64,000 nucleotides of DNA from Planctomycetota bacterium (GTDB lineage: Bacteria > Planctomycetota > Phycisphaerae > Phycisphaerales > UBA1924), in NCBI GenBank assembly GCA_018242605.1, contig JAFEBP010000004.1, forward strand, positions 411,655 through 475,654, in the 5' to 3' direction. Position numbers and translations under genes: made by a program. The stretch's first letter is position 1. Each line of letters starts with the position of its first letter. The notes beneath the pieces are model-generated. The model searched no databases and was not told where the DNA came from. It saw only the letters and a program-made list of their open reading frames with translations. This document shows positions 43,433 to 51,791 of this stretch, one piece after another.

Positions 43433-44268
43433 TGTTCATACGGCTGGGCTCAAAGAGCAAGGCGGAGATCCCGGTGGCGGCCCTCATCCCCAACGTGCTG
43501 ACGACGTTGGCGCTGTCGAGCGGACTCGCTTCGATCCACTTCTCGCTGATGGAAAAATGGGAGAAGGCGATCATCGCCATCGCGCTCTCGATGGTGTTCG
43601 ACACGCTGGACGGACGCGCGGCGCGGCTGCTGCGCGTCTCAAGCAAGTTCGGCGCGGTGCTCGATTCGCTCTCGGACTTCGTCTCCTTCGGCGTCGCGCC
43701 GGCGATCATCCTGCACCAGTGGCTGCTCAAATCCGACCCGGTGCCGGCCAAGGCGGTGGTAACGCCGCTGGAACTGGCGGCGGTGATGATCTACGCCCTG
43801 TGCGCGGGGCTGCGCCTGGCACGTTTCACGGCGACGCCGCCAGCGCCAAAGTCCGCGGCGGCGGCGAACTACTTCGTGGGCATGCCCACTCCCGCGGCGG
43901 CGGCCGCGGTGATGATCCCCGCGATGATCATGGTCTCGGACGACATCACGTGGCGGCCGCCGGAGTGGGTGTCGATGTCGCTGGCCTTCGTGATCGGGCT
44001 GCTGATGGTGAGCCGCGTGCCGACGTTCGCGTTCAAGAAACTCACGATCAACCGGAGGCTGGTGGCTCCGCTGCTGATCCTCGTTGGGCTGTTCGTGGTC
44101 TCGCTGGCGACGCACTTCTGGGCGACGCTGGCGGGGTTGGCGGCGTTCAACCTGGCGCTCACGCCGGTGTCCTGGATCATGCGGGCCCGCTCGCGGTCGG
44201 CGGAGGTGGCCGATGCGGCGATGCACGCCGGCACGCCCGCGGGTTCATCCTCCGCGATCGCGGAATGA
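43432..44268 (+). CDS. pssA: CDP-diacylglycerol-serine O-phosphatidyltransferase
   Basis: Makes phosphatidylserine from CDP-diacylglycerol and serine in the inner membrane. 278 residues with about eight hydrophobic segments. The CDP-alcohol phosphotransferase signature D-G-x2-A-R-x8-G-x3-D-x3-D is complete: DGRAARLLRVSSKFG followed by AVLDSLSD. The Ser-synthase-specific LIPNVLTTLALSSGLASI precedes it. It is coupled to psd, whose product uses its lipid; the pair makes phosphatidylethanolamine. Confidence 0.94.
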   Translation: MFIRLGSKSKAEIPVAALIPNVLTTLALSSGLASIHFSLMEKWEKAIIAIALSMVFDTLDGRAARLLRVSSKFGAVLDSLSDFVSFGVAPAIILHQWLLKSDPVPAKAVVTPLELAAVMIYALCAGLRLARFTATPPAPKSAAAANYFVGMPTPAAAAAVMIPAMIMVSDDITWRPPEWVSMSLAFVIGLLMVSRVPTFAFKKLTINRRLVAPLLILVGLFVVSLATHFWATLAGLAAFNLALTPVSWIMRARSRSAEVADAAMHAGTPAGSSSAIAE

Positions 44269-44277
44269 TCCAAAGGT

Positions 44278-45120
44278 TCACGCCGGGGTAAGGATCCAGA
44301 CCTCGTACCCGATATCGCGGGGCGTCATGGGGCGGCCGTCGGAATCAACGACGCCGAGCACCCGGAACGACGCGGCGGAGATGATCTCACGCCACTGCGC
44401 GAGGTCGTAGCCCCGCAGGGTGTACGCGGAATCGACGTGGCGGGTGCGTTGCCCCTCCACGATGGTCAGGTGGCTCACGACCCGTTCGGCGCGGGCCTTT
44501 CCCACGGAGCCCTTGGGGGGCAGGTACTGCACCACCTGGGTCACGCTGGTGCCGGCGCGCTTGCCGGTCCAGACATCCTCGGTCTCCTGCTCGAAGCCGT
44601 AGGCGCACATTGACAACCCGACGACGTACACGCCGCCGGGCTTGAGCACGCGGGCGATCGCTCGCATGTGGGCGAGCATGTCGCGGTCGGTGTTCAAATG
44701 GCGGATGGTGTTGATGAGGTTGAAGGCGACGTCCACAGGGGCCAGCAACCGGGCGCGATCGAAAGTCTGCATGTCCGCGACGAACAGGTCGAGCGACTCC
44801 CCCACTCCCGCCTTCTTCGCGGCGGATTTCGCGTAGCGGACCATGGGTTCGGATAGGTCAAACCCCGCCGCGGTGTGGCCCCGGCGCGCGAGCTCACGCA
44901 AGTAGCGACCGGTGCCGCAGGCGGGCTCGATCCAATGCAGGTGCCGGGCGGACCCGAAGATGCGTTTGGCGATGCGTTCGAGCGCGTCGACCTCGTCACC
45001 GGTGCCGGGCGCGTGGAGAATGTCGTACACCGAAGGATCGGCGTAGAAATCGGCCTGCTGGGTTGTTCCGGCTCGCCGTGGCAAGGGGACAAACATACGC
45101 TCTGTTCGGCGGCGTTGCAT
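44278..45120 (-). CDS. Class I SAM-dependent methyltransferase
   Basis: 280 residues. Motif I is HLHWIEPACGTGRYLRELAR and post-I AAGFDLSEPMVRYAK; later blocks are VDVAFNLINTIRHL and a C-terminal VLKPGGVYVVGLSM. It is of the broad methyltransferase-25 type; the substrate is unknown. The start at 45120 is preferred over longer in-frame extensions; it is followed closely by another possible ATG at 45096. It is divergent from the DinB gene, with 34 bases between starts. Confidence 0.88.
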   Translation of the reverse strand: MQRRRTERMFVPLPRRAGTTQQADFYADPSVYDILHAPGTGDEVDALERIAKRIFGSARHLHWIEPACGTGRYLRELARRGHTAAGFDLSEPMVRYAKSAAKKAGVGESLDLFVADMQTFDRARLLAPVDVAFNLINTIRHLNTDRDMLAHMRAIARVLKPGGVYVVGLSMCAYGFEQETEDVWTGKRAGTSVTQVVQYLPPKGSVGKARAERVVSHLTIVEGQRTRHVDSAYTLRGYDLAQWREIISAASFRVLGVVDSDGRPMTPRDIGYEVWILTPA

Positions 45121-45154
45121 CGCCGCTCCACCACGAATCCCCAAAGGAGACGCC

Positions 45155-45664
45155 ATGACGGCCAGAGGAGACACGATCGCACGCGGCATCGAAAGCACCA
45201 AGCAACTGCTGGGACGCTATCTCGTCGGCTTCACGGACGAGAACCGCGTCGCGCAACCGGCGGGCATGCCGAACCACGTGGCGTGGAGCCTCGGGCACCT
45301 GGCGATCACGATGCATCGTGCCGCGGAGAAGTTCGACGGGCAGGGGCCGCCGGCGTCGGACTTTGGCACCGGTCAGGACAAGTTCAATCCGGATTCGGTG
45401 TCGTTCGGTTCGAAGCCCACGGCGGACCCCAACGGTTACCCGAGCCTGGCGCGCAGCGTCGCGATCTACGAGGCGGCGTGCGACCGCATGGCGGCGGTGG
45501 TTCGCGGCGCCTCGGAGGCGAAGCTGGACGAGAAGATCAAGTGGGGACCGATGGAGATCAGCCTGGAGGGCGTGGGCCTGCGGATGATCTTCCACAACGG
45601 AATGCACACCGGCCAGATCGCCGACACGCGTCGCGGGCTGGGACTCAAGTCGATTTTCAGTTGA
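45155..45664 (+). CDS. DinB-family protein
   Basis: 169 residues of the DinB/YfiT four-helix-bundle superfamily, which usually binds a metal through three His. Possible ligands are in NHVAWSLGHLAITMHRA and in the C-terminal MIFHNGMHTGQIADTRRGL, where H-x3-H is present. Function in this organism is unknown; known relatives are thiol-transfer or stress proteins. The ATG at 45155 follows an excellent AAAGGAGACGCC ribosome-binding site. Confidence 0.88.
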   Translation: MTARGDTIARGIESTKQLLGRYLVGFTDENRVAQPAGMPNHVAWSLGHLAITMHRAAEKFDGQGPPASDFGTGQDKFNPDSVSFGSKPTADPNGYPSLARSVAIYEAACDRMAAVVRGASEAKLDEKIKWGPMEISLEGVGLRMIFHNGMHTGQIADTRRGLGLKSIFS

Positions 45665-45674
45665 GACGCTTTGA

Positions 45675-45899
45675 TTAGCCGGGGCTGAGACGGCACCAGA
45701 GGTACAGCCCGCCCAGGCACGCCGCGGCGATGAGCCAGAGAAGCGCGACCGAGACGACGAAATAGGGGTACACGCAGAGCACGGCGCCCGTGAGCATGGC
45801 GCGGGGGCTGAGTTGCTTTTTGCCGTAGCCGAACAGACCGACTCCGAGCAGACCGATGATCAGGCCCGAGAAGAGCGCCCAGGGGTTGCCGAAGTCCAT
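45675..45899 (-). CDS. Small two-helix membrane protein
   Basis: 74 residues. Two hydrophobic segments (about 8-24 and 37-60) joined by a GYGKKQLSPRAMLTG loop that carries the positive charge. The pattern FSGLIIGLLGVGLFGYGKKQ is shared by a small conserved bacterial family of unknown function. The ATG at 45899 starts directly at the first helix; a longer frame upstream is discarded. Confidence 0.75.
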   Translation of the reverse strand: MDFGNPWALFSGLIIGLLGVGLFGYGKKQLSPRAMLTGAVLCVYPYFVVSVALLWLIAAACLGGLYLWCRLSPG

Positions 45900-45989
45900 G
45901 CAGGGGCATCGGCTGTTGGGCAACGGGGATTGAAGGCCGCGGCGACCCTGCACGCGGCGGAATCGTTACAAACGGAAGCGCCGAGTCCT

Positions 45990-46943
45990 TCAGCAGCCGT
46001 TGGCCCACCGGACAAAGAAATACTCGACGTCCGCGCCATCGACGCCGCCGTCGAGGTTGAGGTCCGCCGCGGCTTCGCTCTGCGCCCAGGATGTGAAGAA
46101 GGCTTCAACATCGGATCCGTCGGTGCCGCCGTCGCAGTTGAAGTCGCCGGGGCACGGGCAGTTGGGCGGGGGCGGGAACGCCGGAGCGTTGATGGCGAAC
46201 GCGGCGGTCAGCGTGACTTCCTCGTTGGGCTGCAGGAAGAGCGACCACTGGAACGCGACACCAACATCCTGTCCAACGATCGGGCCCGCTGCGTTGTTCA
46301 GGTTGCCGGAACCGGAGTTGAGTACGGCGCGCAGGGCGGTTGAACTCCCGACCTGCCAACGCCCGGCGTTGAGCGCCTGGATGTCGCCGGTATTGGCGCC
46401 GGAAATCTCGCCCTGGAAAGCATCGAAGATGCTGGAATCAAACTGCACGCCGTCATCGGCGGCGTAGTTGGTGCCGCCGCCGGCGAGATCGAGATCGATC
46501 AGGTTGAAGACCTCGTAATGCCGGGCGACAGTGGCGCGGCTCTTGAAACGGCAAGTTCCAACGACGCGGGCCTGACCGGGGGCAGCGCCGTCCTCGATGC
46601 GGATCTCGATGCGGGCGTCGAAGCGCTCGGCGCCGGCGACTCCGGGGCCGGCGTTGGTGTAGGTGATGGTGGCGGTGTCGCCCGAGTAGGTTTCGACCGG
46701 AGTGTCGAGGCTGCTCATGAGGCGGTTGGTGTTGTTACCCTCCGTGCGGTAGTACCAGGTGTACTTGAAGCCCTGGTCCTTCTCCGTCGGGTCGGTCAAG
46801 AACGTGCAGTCACCGAACGCAGAACTGAACGCCGGCGCGCCCACGAGCTGAAACGATGCATCGCCGCTGCGGATAGTGCCCGCGGCGGCGGCCAGTCCCA
46901 CAGCGGCGAACAGAACACCAGCGGGAATGAGAACATTGCGCAT
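45990..46943 (-). CDS. Secreted protein of unknown function with C-terminal dockerin-like cassette
   Basis: 317 residues with a signal peptide (IPAGVLFAAVGLAAAAG). The central 230 residues are beta-rich (ASFQLVGAPAFSSAFGD, YTWYYRTEGNNTNRLMS, SGDTATITYTNAGPG) with no recognised family. Bases 45993-46154 encode the dockerin-like pair (DFNCDGGTDGSDVEAFF, DLNLDGGVDGADVEYFF) ending on NGC. The ATG at 46943 follows AGGAAC. A perfect TATAAT lies about 86 bases upstream. Confidence 0.8.
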   Translation of the reverse strand: MRNVLIPAGVLFAAVGLAAAAGTIRSGDASFQLVGAPAFSSAFGDCTFLTDPTEKDQGFKYTWYYRTEGNNTNRLMSSLDTPVETYSGDTATITYTNAGPGVAGAERFDARIEIRIEDGAAPGQARVVGTCRFKSRATVARHYEVFNLIDLDLAGGGTNYAADDGVQFDSSIFDAFQGEISGANTGDIQALNAGRWQVGSSTALRAVLNSGSGNLNNAAGPIVGQDVGVAFQWSLFLQPNEEVTLTAAFAINAPAFPPPPNCPCPGDFNCDGGTDGSDVEAFFTSWAQSEAAADLNLDGGVDGADVEYFFVRWANGC

Positions 46944-47028
46944 GATCGAAGTTCCTGGGGTCATGGGGAGTTCCGGCCGCGTCCGACTCGGGCCGTGCTC
47001 GCGATCGGGTCCGTCGCCGCGTTTTGAT

Positions 47029-47034
47029 ATTATA
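47029..47034 (-). promoter_or_regulatory. Candidate -10 box upstream of the dockerin protein gene
   Basis: A perfect TATAAT on the minus strand sits in a short A+T-rich patch (47026-47038) 86 bases upstream of the start at 46943. No convincing -35 box lies 16-18 bases before it. Confidence 0.35.
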
Positions 47035-47104
47035 TATTCTCTTCCCGGTCGGGACATTTCGCATCTTGACGCTGCACGACCGAGAATACCGGCGATCGGA
47101 ATCT

Positions 47105-47142
47105 CAAAAGCAAAATGGGCCGCCAACAGTCGCTGACGGCCC
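47105..47142 (-). terminator. Terminator of the serine protease gene
   Basis: An 11-base-pair stem with one or two G-T pairs and a GACT loop (47117-47142) is followed on the minus strand by ATTTTGCTTTT. It lies 83 bases after the protease stop codon and points with that gene. Confidence 0.7.
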
Positions 47143-47224
47143 AAGGGTGAGTTGCTATTCGATTCCTCGCCTTGGAGCGAGATGAGCGGGAGAGTCGAAG
47201 CTCACTCCCACAATCCAGAGCCGA

Positions 47225-50200
47225 TCAGCCGCAGCCGCCGGCCTCCCATGCGCCAAAGAAGTAGTCAACATCAGGGCCGTCCACGCCGCCGTCAAAGTTA
47301 ACGTCGGCGGAGGGATCACCGGCTTCCCACGCGGCGAAGAAGGCTTGAACATCCGTGCCGTCGATTCCGCCGTCCTGGTTGAAGTCCGCGGGGCAGGGGA
47401 TGCCGTTGACCGTGAGGCGAGCGCGATTCGAGACCGCGTTGCCGCAGGGGCTGGTGACCGCACAGGAGTAGAGGCCTTCGTCGGCCGCGGTCGCGCCGAA
47501 GATGGTCAGTGTGTCGGTGGCGGAGCCTGAGATGTTGCCGCCGTCGGCGAGGGCCGTGGTTCCCTTGTACCAGCGGTACGTGGTCGCGCCGCCGACATCG
47601 ACGGTGAACTGAGCGTCCTGACCCTCGAAGACAGAAAGGTCGGCGGGTTGCGTGATGAAGGCGATGGTCGAACCGGCGAAGCCGGAGTTGGCGGCGCTGA
47701 ACCCGCTGTTGCCGCAGGAACTGGTGGACTTGACCCAGTAGAAGTAGACATTCGTTCCGACGACCGTGTTGTCCACGTAGGGCGGGGCCGTGTCGGTCCC
47801 GATCATCGTGGCGGTCGCGGAGTTGTTGACGGAGTTGCGGAAGATTTGGTAGCCGGTGGCGCCGGCGGCCGGGAGCCAGCCGATCGAGACGCTGTTGCAG
47901 GTGGTGCCATCGGTGGCGGAGATTGCCGCGGGCGCGGCGGGTGCCGTGCCGCGATTGCCTATGTCCGGTGCGCTGAACGCGCCGGCGCCGCAGGCGTTGG
48001 TGGCCCTGACCCAGAAGTAGTACGGCGTGTTGGCGGCGGCGGTGCCGTCGGCGTAGGAGTTCGCGGGCGCGAAGACCGTGGCCAGAAGCGTGGCGGTGGC
48101 CGAGTTGTTGACGGTGTTGCGGTAGATCTGGAAGGCCGACGCGGTCGGCGGAGCGGTCCAGGTCACGGTGATCGCCGGGTCGCAATTAGTGGCGTCGGTG
48201 GCGGCGACGTTTGTCGCGGCGGCGGGCACGGTGCCGCGGTAGCCGGTGTTGACGGTGCTGAAGCCGCCCAGGCCGCAGATGTTGCTGCCCCGCACCCAGT
48301 AGTAGTACGTGGGCCCGATCGCGGCGGTGTTGTCTGTGTAGTTGGTCACGGCGGGGCTGGCGAGCAGCGTGGCCGTGGCGGCGTTGTTGACGGTGTTGCG
48401 GTAGACGTTGTAAGTATCGGCGTTCGAAACGGCGTTCCAAGTGACGGCGACGCCTGTGCACAAGGTGCCGTCGGTGGCCTGGACATTGGCGGGCACGGAG
48501 GGGAACGTCTCGCCGTAGCCCGTGTTGGCGGCGCTGAATCCGCTGGTACCGCAGGAGTTCTCCGCCTTCACCCAGTAGTAGTACACGGCGCCCGCGACGC
48601 CCGTAGCGTCAACATAGGGGCTGGCGGTGTCGGTGCCGATCTGGGTGGCGGTGCCGGAGTTGTTCACCGAGTTGCGGTAGATGCGGTACAGAGTCGCCTG
48701 CGTCGAGGCGTTCCACGAGATCGTGGTTGAATCGCAGGCAACGCCGTCGGTCGCGGCGACGCCGGTGGGAATGGCCGGGGTGTAGTTGCGGAACCCGTAG
48801 CCGGCGGCGCTGTAGCCGCTGGTGGTGCAGTTGCTGTCGGCCCGGACCCAGTAGTAATAGCCCGTGCCGTTGGAGGAAGCGGTGAAGTCGTCGTAGAACA
48901 GGCTCGAAGTTGTGCTCAGGAGGGTCGCACCGGCCGTGGAGTTCGTCGTGTTGCGATAGACGAAGTACTGGCTAGCGCCGGTGGAGGCATTCCAGGTGGT
49001 GCGAACGCGGTCGCAATAGACGGCATCGGTGGAAATCACGGACGTGGGAGCGGTGAGCGCGAAGCAGCTCACGGAGACCTGCTGCGCGTCCCAGGTATCG
49101 GTGTCGTTGTTGTTGGCGTTGGTATCTTCGGAGGTGTCGATGATCGCACCGATCCAGTACGTGCCGGTGGCGATGCCGTAGGGAACTGTGACGGAGCCGA
49201 TGTTGACGGTGATCGCGTCAACGGCGCCGAAATCGAGCGTCGCGTTGTACGTGCCCAGCAACGTGTCGGTGTCGCTGATGTTGTTGTTGGTCGAGAGGTA
49301 CACGCGGAAGGTGACGGTGCGCGACGCGGGATTCGCGTTCGTGCAGTTGGCGAGCACCACCGACGCGGAGGTGGACTGGCCCTGCGTGAGCGTGGTGTCC
49401 GAAGTTCGGAAGCGGAGGGCTTCGAGGTCGGTCGTGCTGCCGCGTGTATCGTCCTGGAAGGTGCCCAGGTCGATGGTGAACTGCTCCCACAGGGCGCAGT
49501 AGTTCGCATCGGTGCTGCGGTTGGAGGTGGAGCAGACGGCCTGGACGTAGCGACTGCCGCCGCTGATGTAGTACATGCCGCTGCCGCTCATACCGCCCCA
49601 GACGGCGGTCAAGCAGCCGGAGGTGGTGTTCAGATCAATCTGGTTTCCGTTGAGAACTCCGGGGCACCCGTCAGGCGTGCCGCTCCAGAAGTACATCTGA
49701 GCTCCCGTGTGAAGACTGCCCGAGCAGCTTTCGGCCGGGTAGGAGTAGTTGTAGTTGGTGGTGCTGGTGCTGCAGTTGCCCCAGGACCAGCCGTAACTCC
49801 CGGTGAGGATGCCGACGCTGCGGGTGTTCGTCCGGTTCAGGCGGATCAGACCGCAATCGCGGTCGCTGTTGCCGTTGTTCACGTAGTCGGTGCCGGCGAG
49901 GAACGAGTAGCCCACGGCCCAGCCGTAGTACTGAAGCACTTCGTCGGAGTCGGGTCCGGGGGGCCAGGCATCCCCCGCACCGTCCCACGCCGGGTACACC
50001 CAGATTTCCTGGGCCCAGTCGAAGATGTCGGGGTTGGCGCCCATGTCGCGTCCGTACACACAGTGGGCGGCGGTGACGACCACTCCGGGGTCCTGCATAG
50101 AACCACTGCAGACGTAGTATTGATCGGTGCCGTTCTGCGCGATGAAGTGCATGACCAACTTCACATTCGCGCGGGCGGGGTACGTCTGGAGCGTGGCATC

Positions 50201-50668
50201 GCTCACGGTGCTCATGGTGCCGAAGCCACGGGACATCTCATTGCCGAAATCGACCGCGCCCATGCCGTCGAATGACGAACCCCCGACCCCGCTCGGGAGG
50301 CCGCTGGGATCGCCCAACGGAATTTCGTGGGCCTCGTTGGTCTTGGCGTTGTACACCGTGACGGTGTTCTTGAGCAGTTCATTGGGGATCGAGGGTCGAT
50401 GCTCCGGCATCGGCATGGGCGGGATCTTGTCGATAGGCGGGTGATTGGGCCGGGCGATCGGCTGGTCGGTGTCCTTATGGAAGAAGGGCTCGTACAGCGG
50501 ATCCATGCGGACAGAATCCGCCACCTTATCGGCCCGGGGCACGGGGCGGGGCCCCACCGGCTGACGATCCGCCGGAGCCAACTGTCCGGACGCGATCGAC
50601 GTCGCGACGAGCGCGCAACACAACGCGGCCACGCCGCGGTCCAACAACGCAATTTTCTTGCATTTCAT
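47225..50668 (-). CDS. Secreted trypsin-like serine protease with FN3 repeats, Ig-like domain and dockerin-like cassette
   Basis: 1147 residues with a signal peptide. After a Pro-rich pro-region, residues about 120-410 form a glutamyl-endopeptidase-like (V8-type) protease: catalytic His in VVTAAHCVYG, Asp in SDRDCGLIRL and Ser in GGMSGSGMYY. A CARDB-like beta domain follows (LRFRTSDTTLTQGQSTSASV). Then come five FN3-like repeats of about 90 residues, each opening with a TD-x-x-x-C motif (TDAVYCD, TDGVACD, TDGTLCT, TDATNCD, TDGTTCN) and ending in a C-G-x-x-G-F-S-A motif, so each probably holds a disulfide. An Ig-like domain (ITQPADLSVFEGQDAQFTV) and the dockerin-like pair (47228-47395), ending GGCG, close the protein. 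The ATG at 50668 follows GAGGGAG. Confidence 0.9.
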   Translation of the reverse strand: MKCKKIALLDRGVAALCCALVATSIASGQLAPADRQPVGPRPVPRADKVADSVRMDPLYEPFFHKDTDQPIARPNHPPIDKIPPMPMPEHRPSIPNELLKNTVTVYNAKTNEAHEIPLGDPSGLPSGVGGSSFDGMGAVDFGNEMSRGFGTMSTVSDATLQTYPARANVKLVMHFIAQNGTDQYYVCSGSMQDPGVVVTAAHCVYGRDMGANPDIFDWAQEIWVYPAWDGAGDAWPPGPDSDEVLQYYGWAVGYSFLAGTDYVNNGNSDRDCGLIRLNRTNTRSVGILTGSYGWSWGNCSTSTTNYNYSYPAESCSGSLHTGAQMYFWSGTPDGCPGVLNGNQIDLNTTSGCLTAVWGGMSGSGMYYISGGSRYVQAVCSTSNRSTDANYCALWEQFTIDLGTFQDDTRGSTTDLEALRFRTSDTTLTQGQSTSASVVLANCTNANPASRTVTFRVYLSTNNNISDTDTLLGTYNATLDFGAVDAITVNIGSVTVPYGIATGTYWIGAIIDTSEDTNANNNDTDTWDAQQVSVSCFALTAPTSVISTDAVYCDRVRTTWNASTGASQYFVYRNTTNSTAGATLLSTTSSLFYDDFTASSNGTGYYYWVRADSNCTTSGYSAAGYGFRNYTPAIPTGVAATDGVACDSTTISWNASTQATLYRIYRNSVNNSGTATQIGTDTASPYVDATGVAGAVYYYWVKAENSCGTSGFSAANTGYGETFPSVPANVQATDGTLCTGVAVTWNAVSNADTYNVYRNTVNNAATATLLASPAVTNYTDNTAAIGPTYYYWVRGSNICGLGGFSTVNTGYRGTVPAAATNVAATDATNCDPAITVTWTAPPTASAFQIYRNTVNNSATATLLATVFAPANSYADGTAAANTPYYFWVRATNACGAGAFSAPDIGNRGTAPAAPAAISATDGTTCNSVSIGWLPAAGATGYQIFRNSVNNSATATMIGTDTAPPYVDNTVVGTNVYFYWVKSTSSCGNSGFSAANSGFAGSTIAFITQPADLSVFEGQDAQFTVDVGGATTYRWYKGTTALADGGNISGSATDTLTIFGATAADEGLYSCAVTSPCGNAVSNRARLTVNGIPCPADFNQDGGIDGTDVQAFFAAWEAGDPSADVNFDGGVDGPDVDYFFGAWEAGGCG

Positions 50669-51142
50669 GGCAACTCCCTCTGATTGGCTCCTCAAAGGCC
50701 CGGGCGCGATAACACGCTTACGAGAACTACCGATCCGGCTTCTTTGGGGTGCTTTCCAGTGTGCGAACGACTACGTACTTCCTTGCAGCAGAATTGCTGA
50801 CGAGCATACTTTCTCGCGGCGGTCCGGGGCAACAGGGAAACTTCCGCGTTCGTCAGGTGCTCACGGGTGTAAAAATTGATGTAACCCCCGGGTGAATTGC
50901 TTGCACAATTCACTAGCTCGATCGATCGACACGGGCACCCCGGCGCGAACGTTTTCAACGGCCAACTCGGGCGCTCGTTGGTCTATCAAGTGCAATGTAC
51001 AGGCGGGCGCGTCCTCTGTCCAGACATTTTTTATCATTCCGAGGACGACGCGATCTGGTCGTCCGCAAGGGGCGGAGCGGACCCGGGTGAAACTGGGGAA
51101 CTTGCCGCGTGCCCGACCGGGCGGCCACCCAACAATCCCGCG
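50669..51142. other. Intergenic region between the serine protease and pdxH
   Basis: The 474 bases are divergent upstream DNA for both genes. Composition is more A+T rich near 50800-50920. It holds a perfect inverted repeat at 50892-50913 and the 12-base palindrome TCGATCGATCGA at 50918-50929. An in-frame extension of pdxH through part of the region lacks family features. No gene is supported. Confidence 0.55.
50892..50913. promoter_or_regulatory. Perfect inverted repeat, candidate operator
   Basis: Arms GTGAATTG and CAATTCAC (eight bases each) flank a six-base spacer. The site lies midway between the divergent serine protease and pdxH genes. No promoter was identified beside it, so a regulatory role is speculation. 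Confidence 0.3.
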
Positions 51143-51787
51143 ATGCCCGACGCACTCCCCGATCCCCTCCCGGCCGATCCGATGTCCCTGTTCGTCAGTT
51201 GGTTTGACGAGGCCTGCCTTGAAAAGGCCTCTCCGAACCCCCACGCGATGACGTTGTGCACAGCCACGCCAGACGGGGTGCCCAACGGTCGCATCGTGCT
51301 CTGCAAGGGGATCGACGCCGCGGCCGCACGGATCCGCTTTTTCACCAACTACACCAGCCCCAAAGCCCGAGACCTGGAGTCCAATCCGCGGGCGGCGCTG
51401 GTGTTCCACTGGGATCATGTGCAGCGGCAGGTGCGCATGCAGGGAACGGTCGCAAGACTCACGGCCGCGGAGAGCGATGAGTACTTCAACTCGCGCCCGG
51501 TGCTCTCACGGCTGGGAGCCTGGGCGAGCGATCAGAGCAGACCGATCGAGAGCCACGAGGCGCTGATGGAAAAGGTCGCCGCGGCGGCGGCGAAGTTGGA
51601 GGTGCCGGCGGCGGCGCTGCTGGGCGAAGAGGACGCGAACATCCCGCGGCCAGTGCATTGGGGCGGGTACGGGTTCACGATCACACGGATGGAAGTGTGG
51701 ATCGGCGCGGAGGGGCGGTTGCACGACCGCGCGGCATGGACGCGCAGCGGCGGGGGCTGGAGCGAACCGACCCGCCTGCAGCCCTGA
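51143..51787 (+). CDS. pdxH: Pyridoxamine 5'-phosphate oxidase
   Basis: FMN enzyme that makes pyridoxal 5'-phosphate. 214 residues, the usual length. FMN-binding and substrate blocks are clear: PNGRIVLCKGIDA, RIRFFTNYTSPKARDLESN, RAALVFHWDHVQRQVRMQG and RPVLSRLGAWASDQSRPI. The C-terminus VHWGGYGFTITRMEVWIG and LHDRAAWTR is the family signature region. The ATG at 51143 is chosen; the longer frame upstream is not conserved. It ends four bases before the convergent PEP-CTERM-like gene. Confidence 0.94.
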   Translation: MPDALPDPLPADPMSLFVSWFDEACLEKASPNPHAMTLCTATPDGVPNGRIVLCKGIDAAAARIRFFTNYTSPKARDLESNPRAALVFHWDHVQRQVRMQGTVARLTAAESDEYFNSRPVLSRLGAWASDQSRPIESHEALMEKVAAAAAKLEVPAAALLGEEDANIPRPVHWGGYGFTITRMEVWIGAEGRLHDRAAWTRSGGGWSEPTRLQP

Positions 51788-51791
51788 AAAA

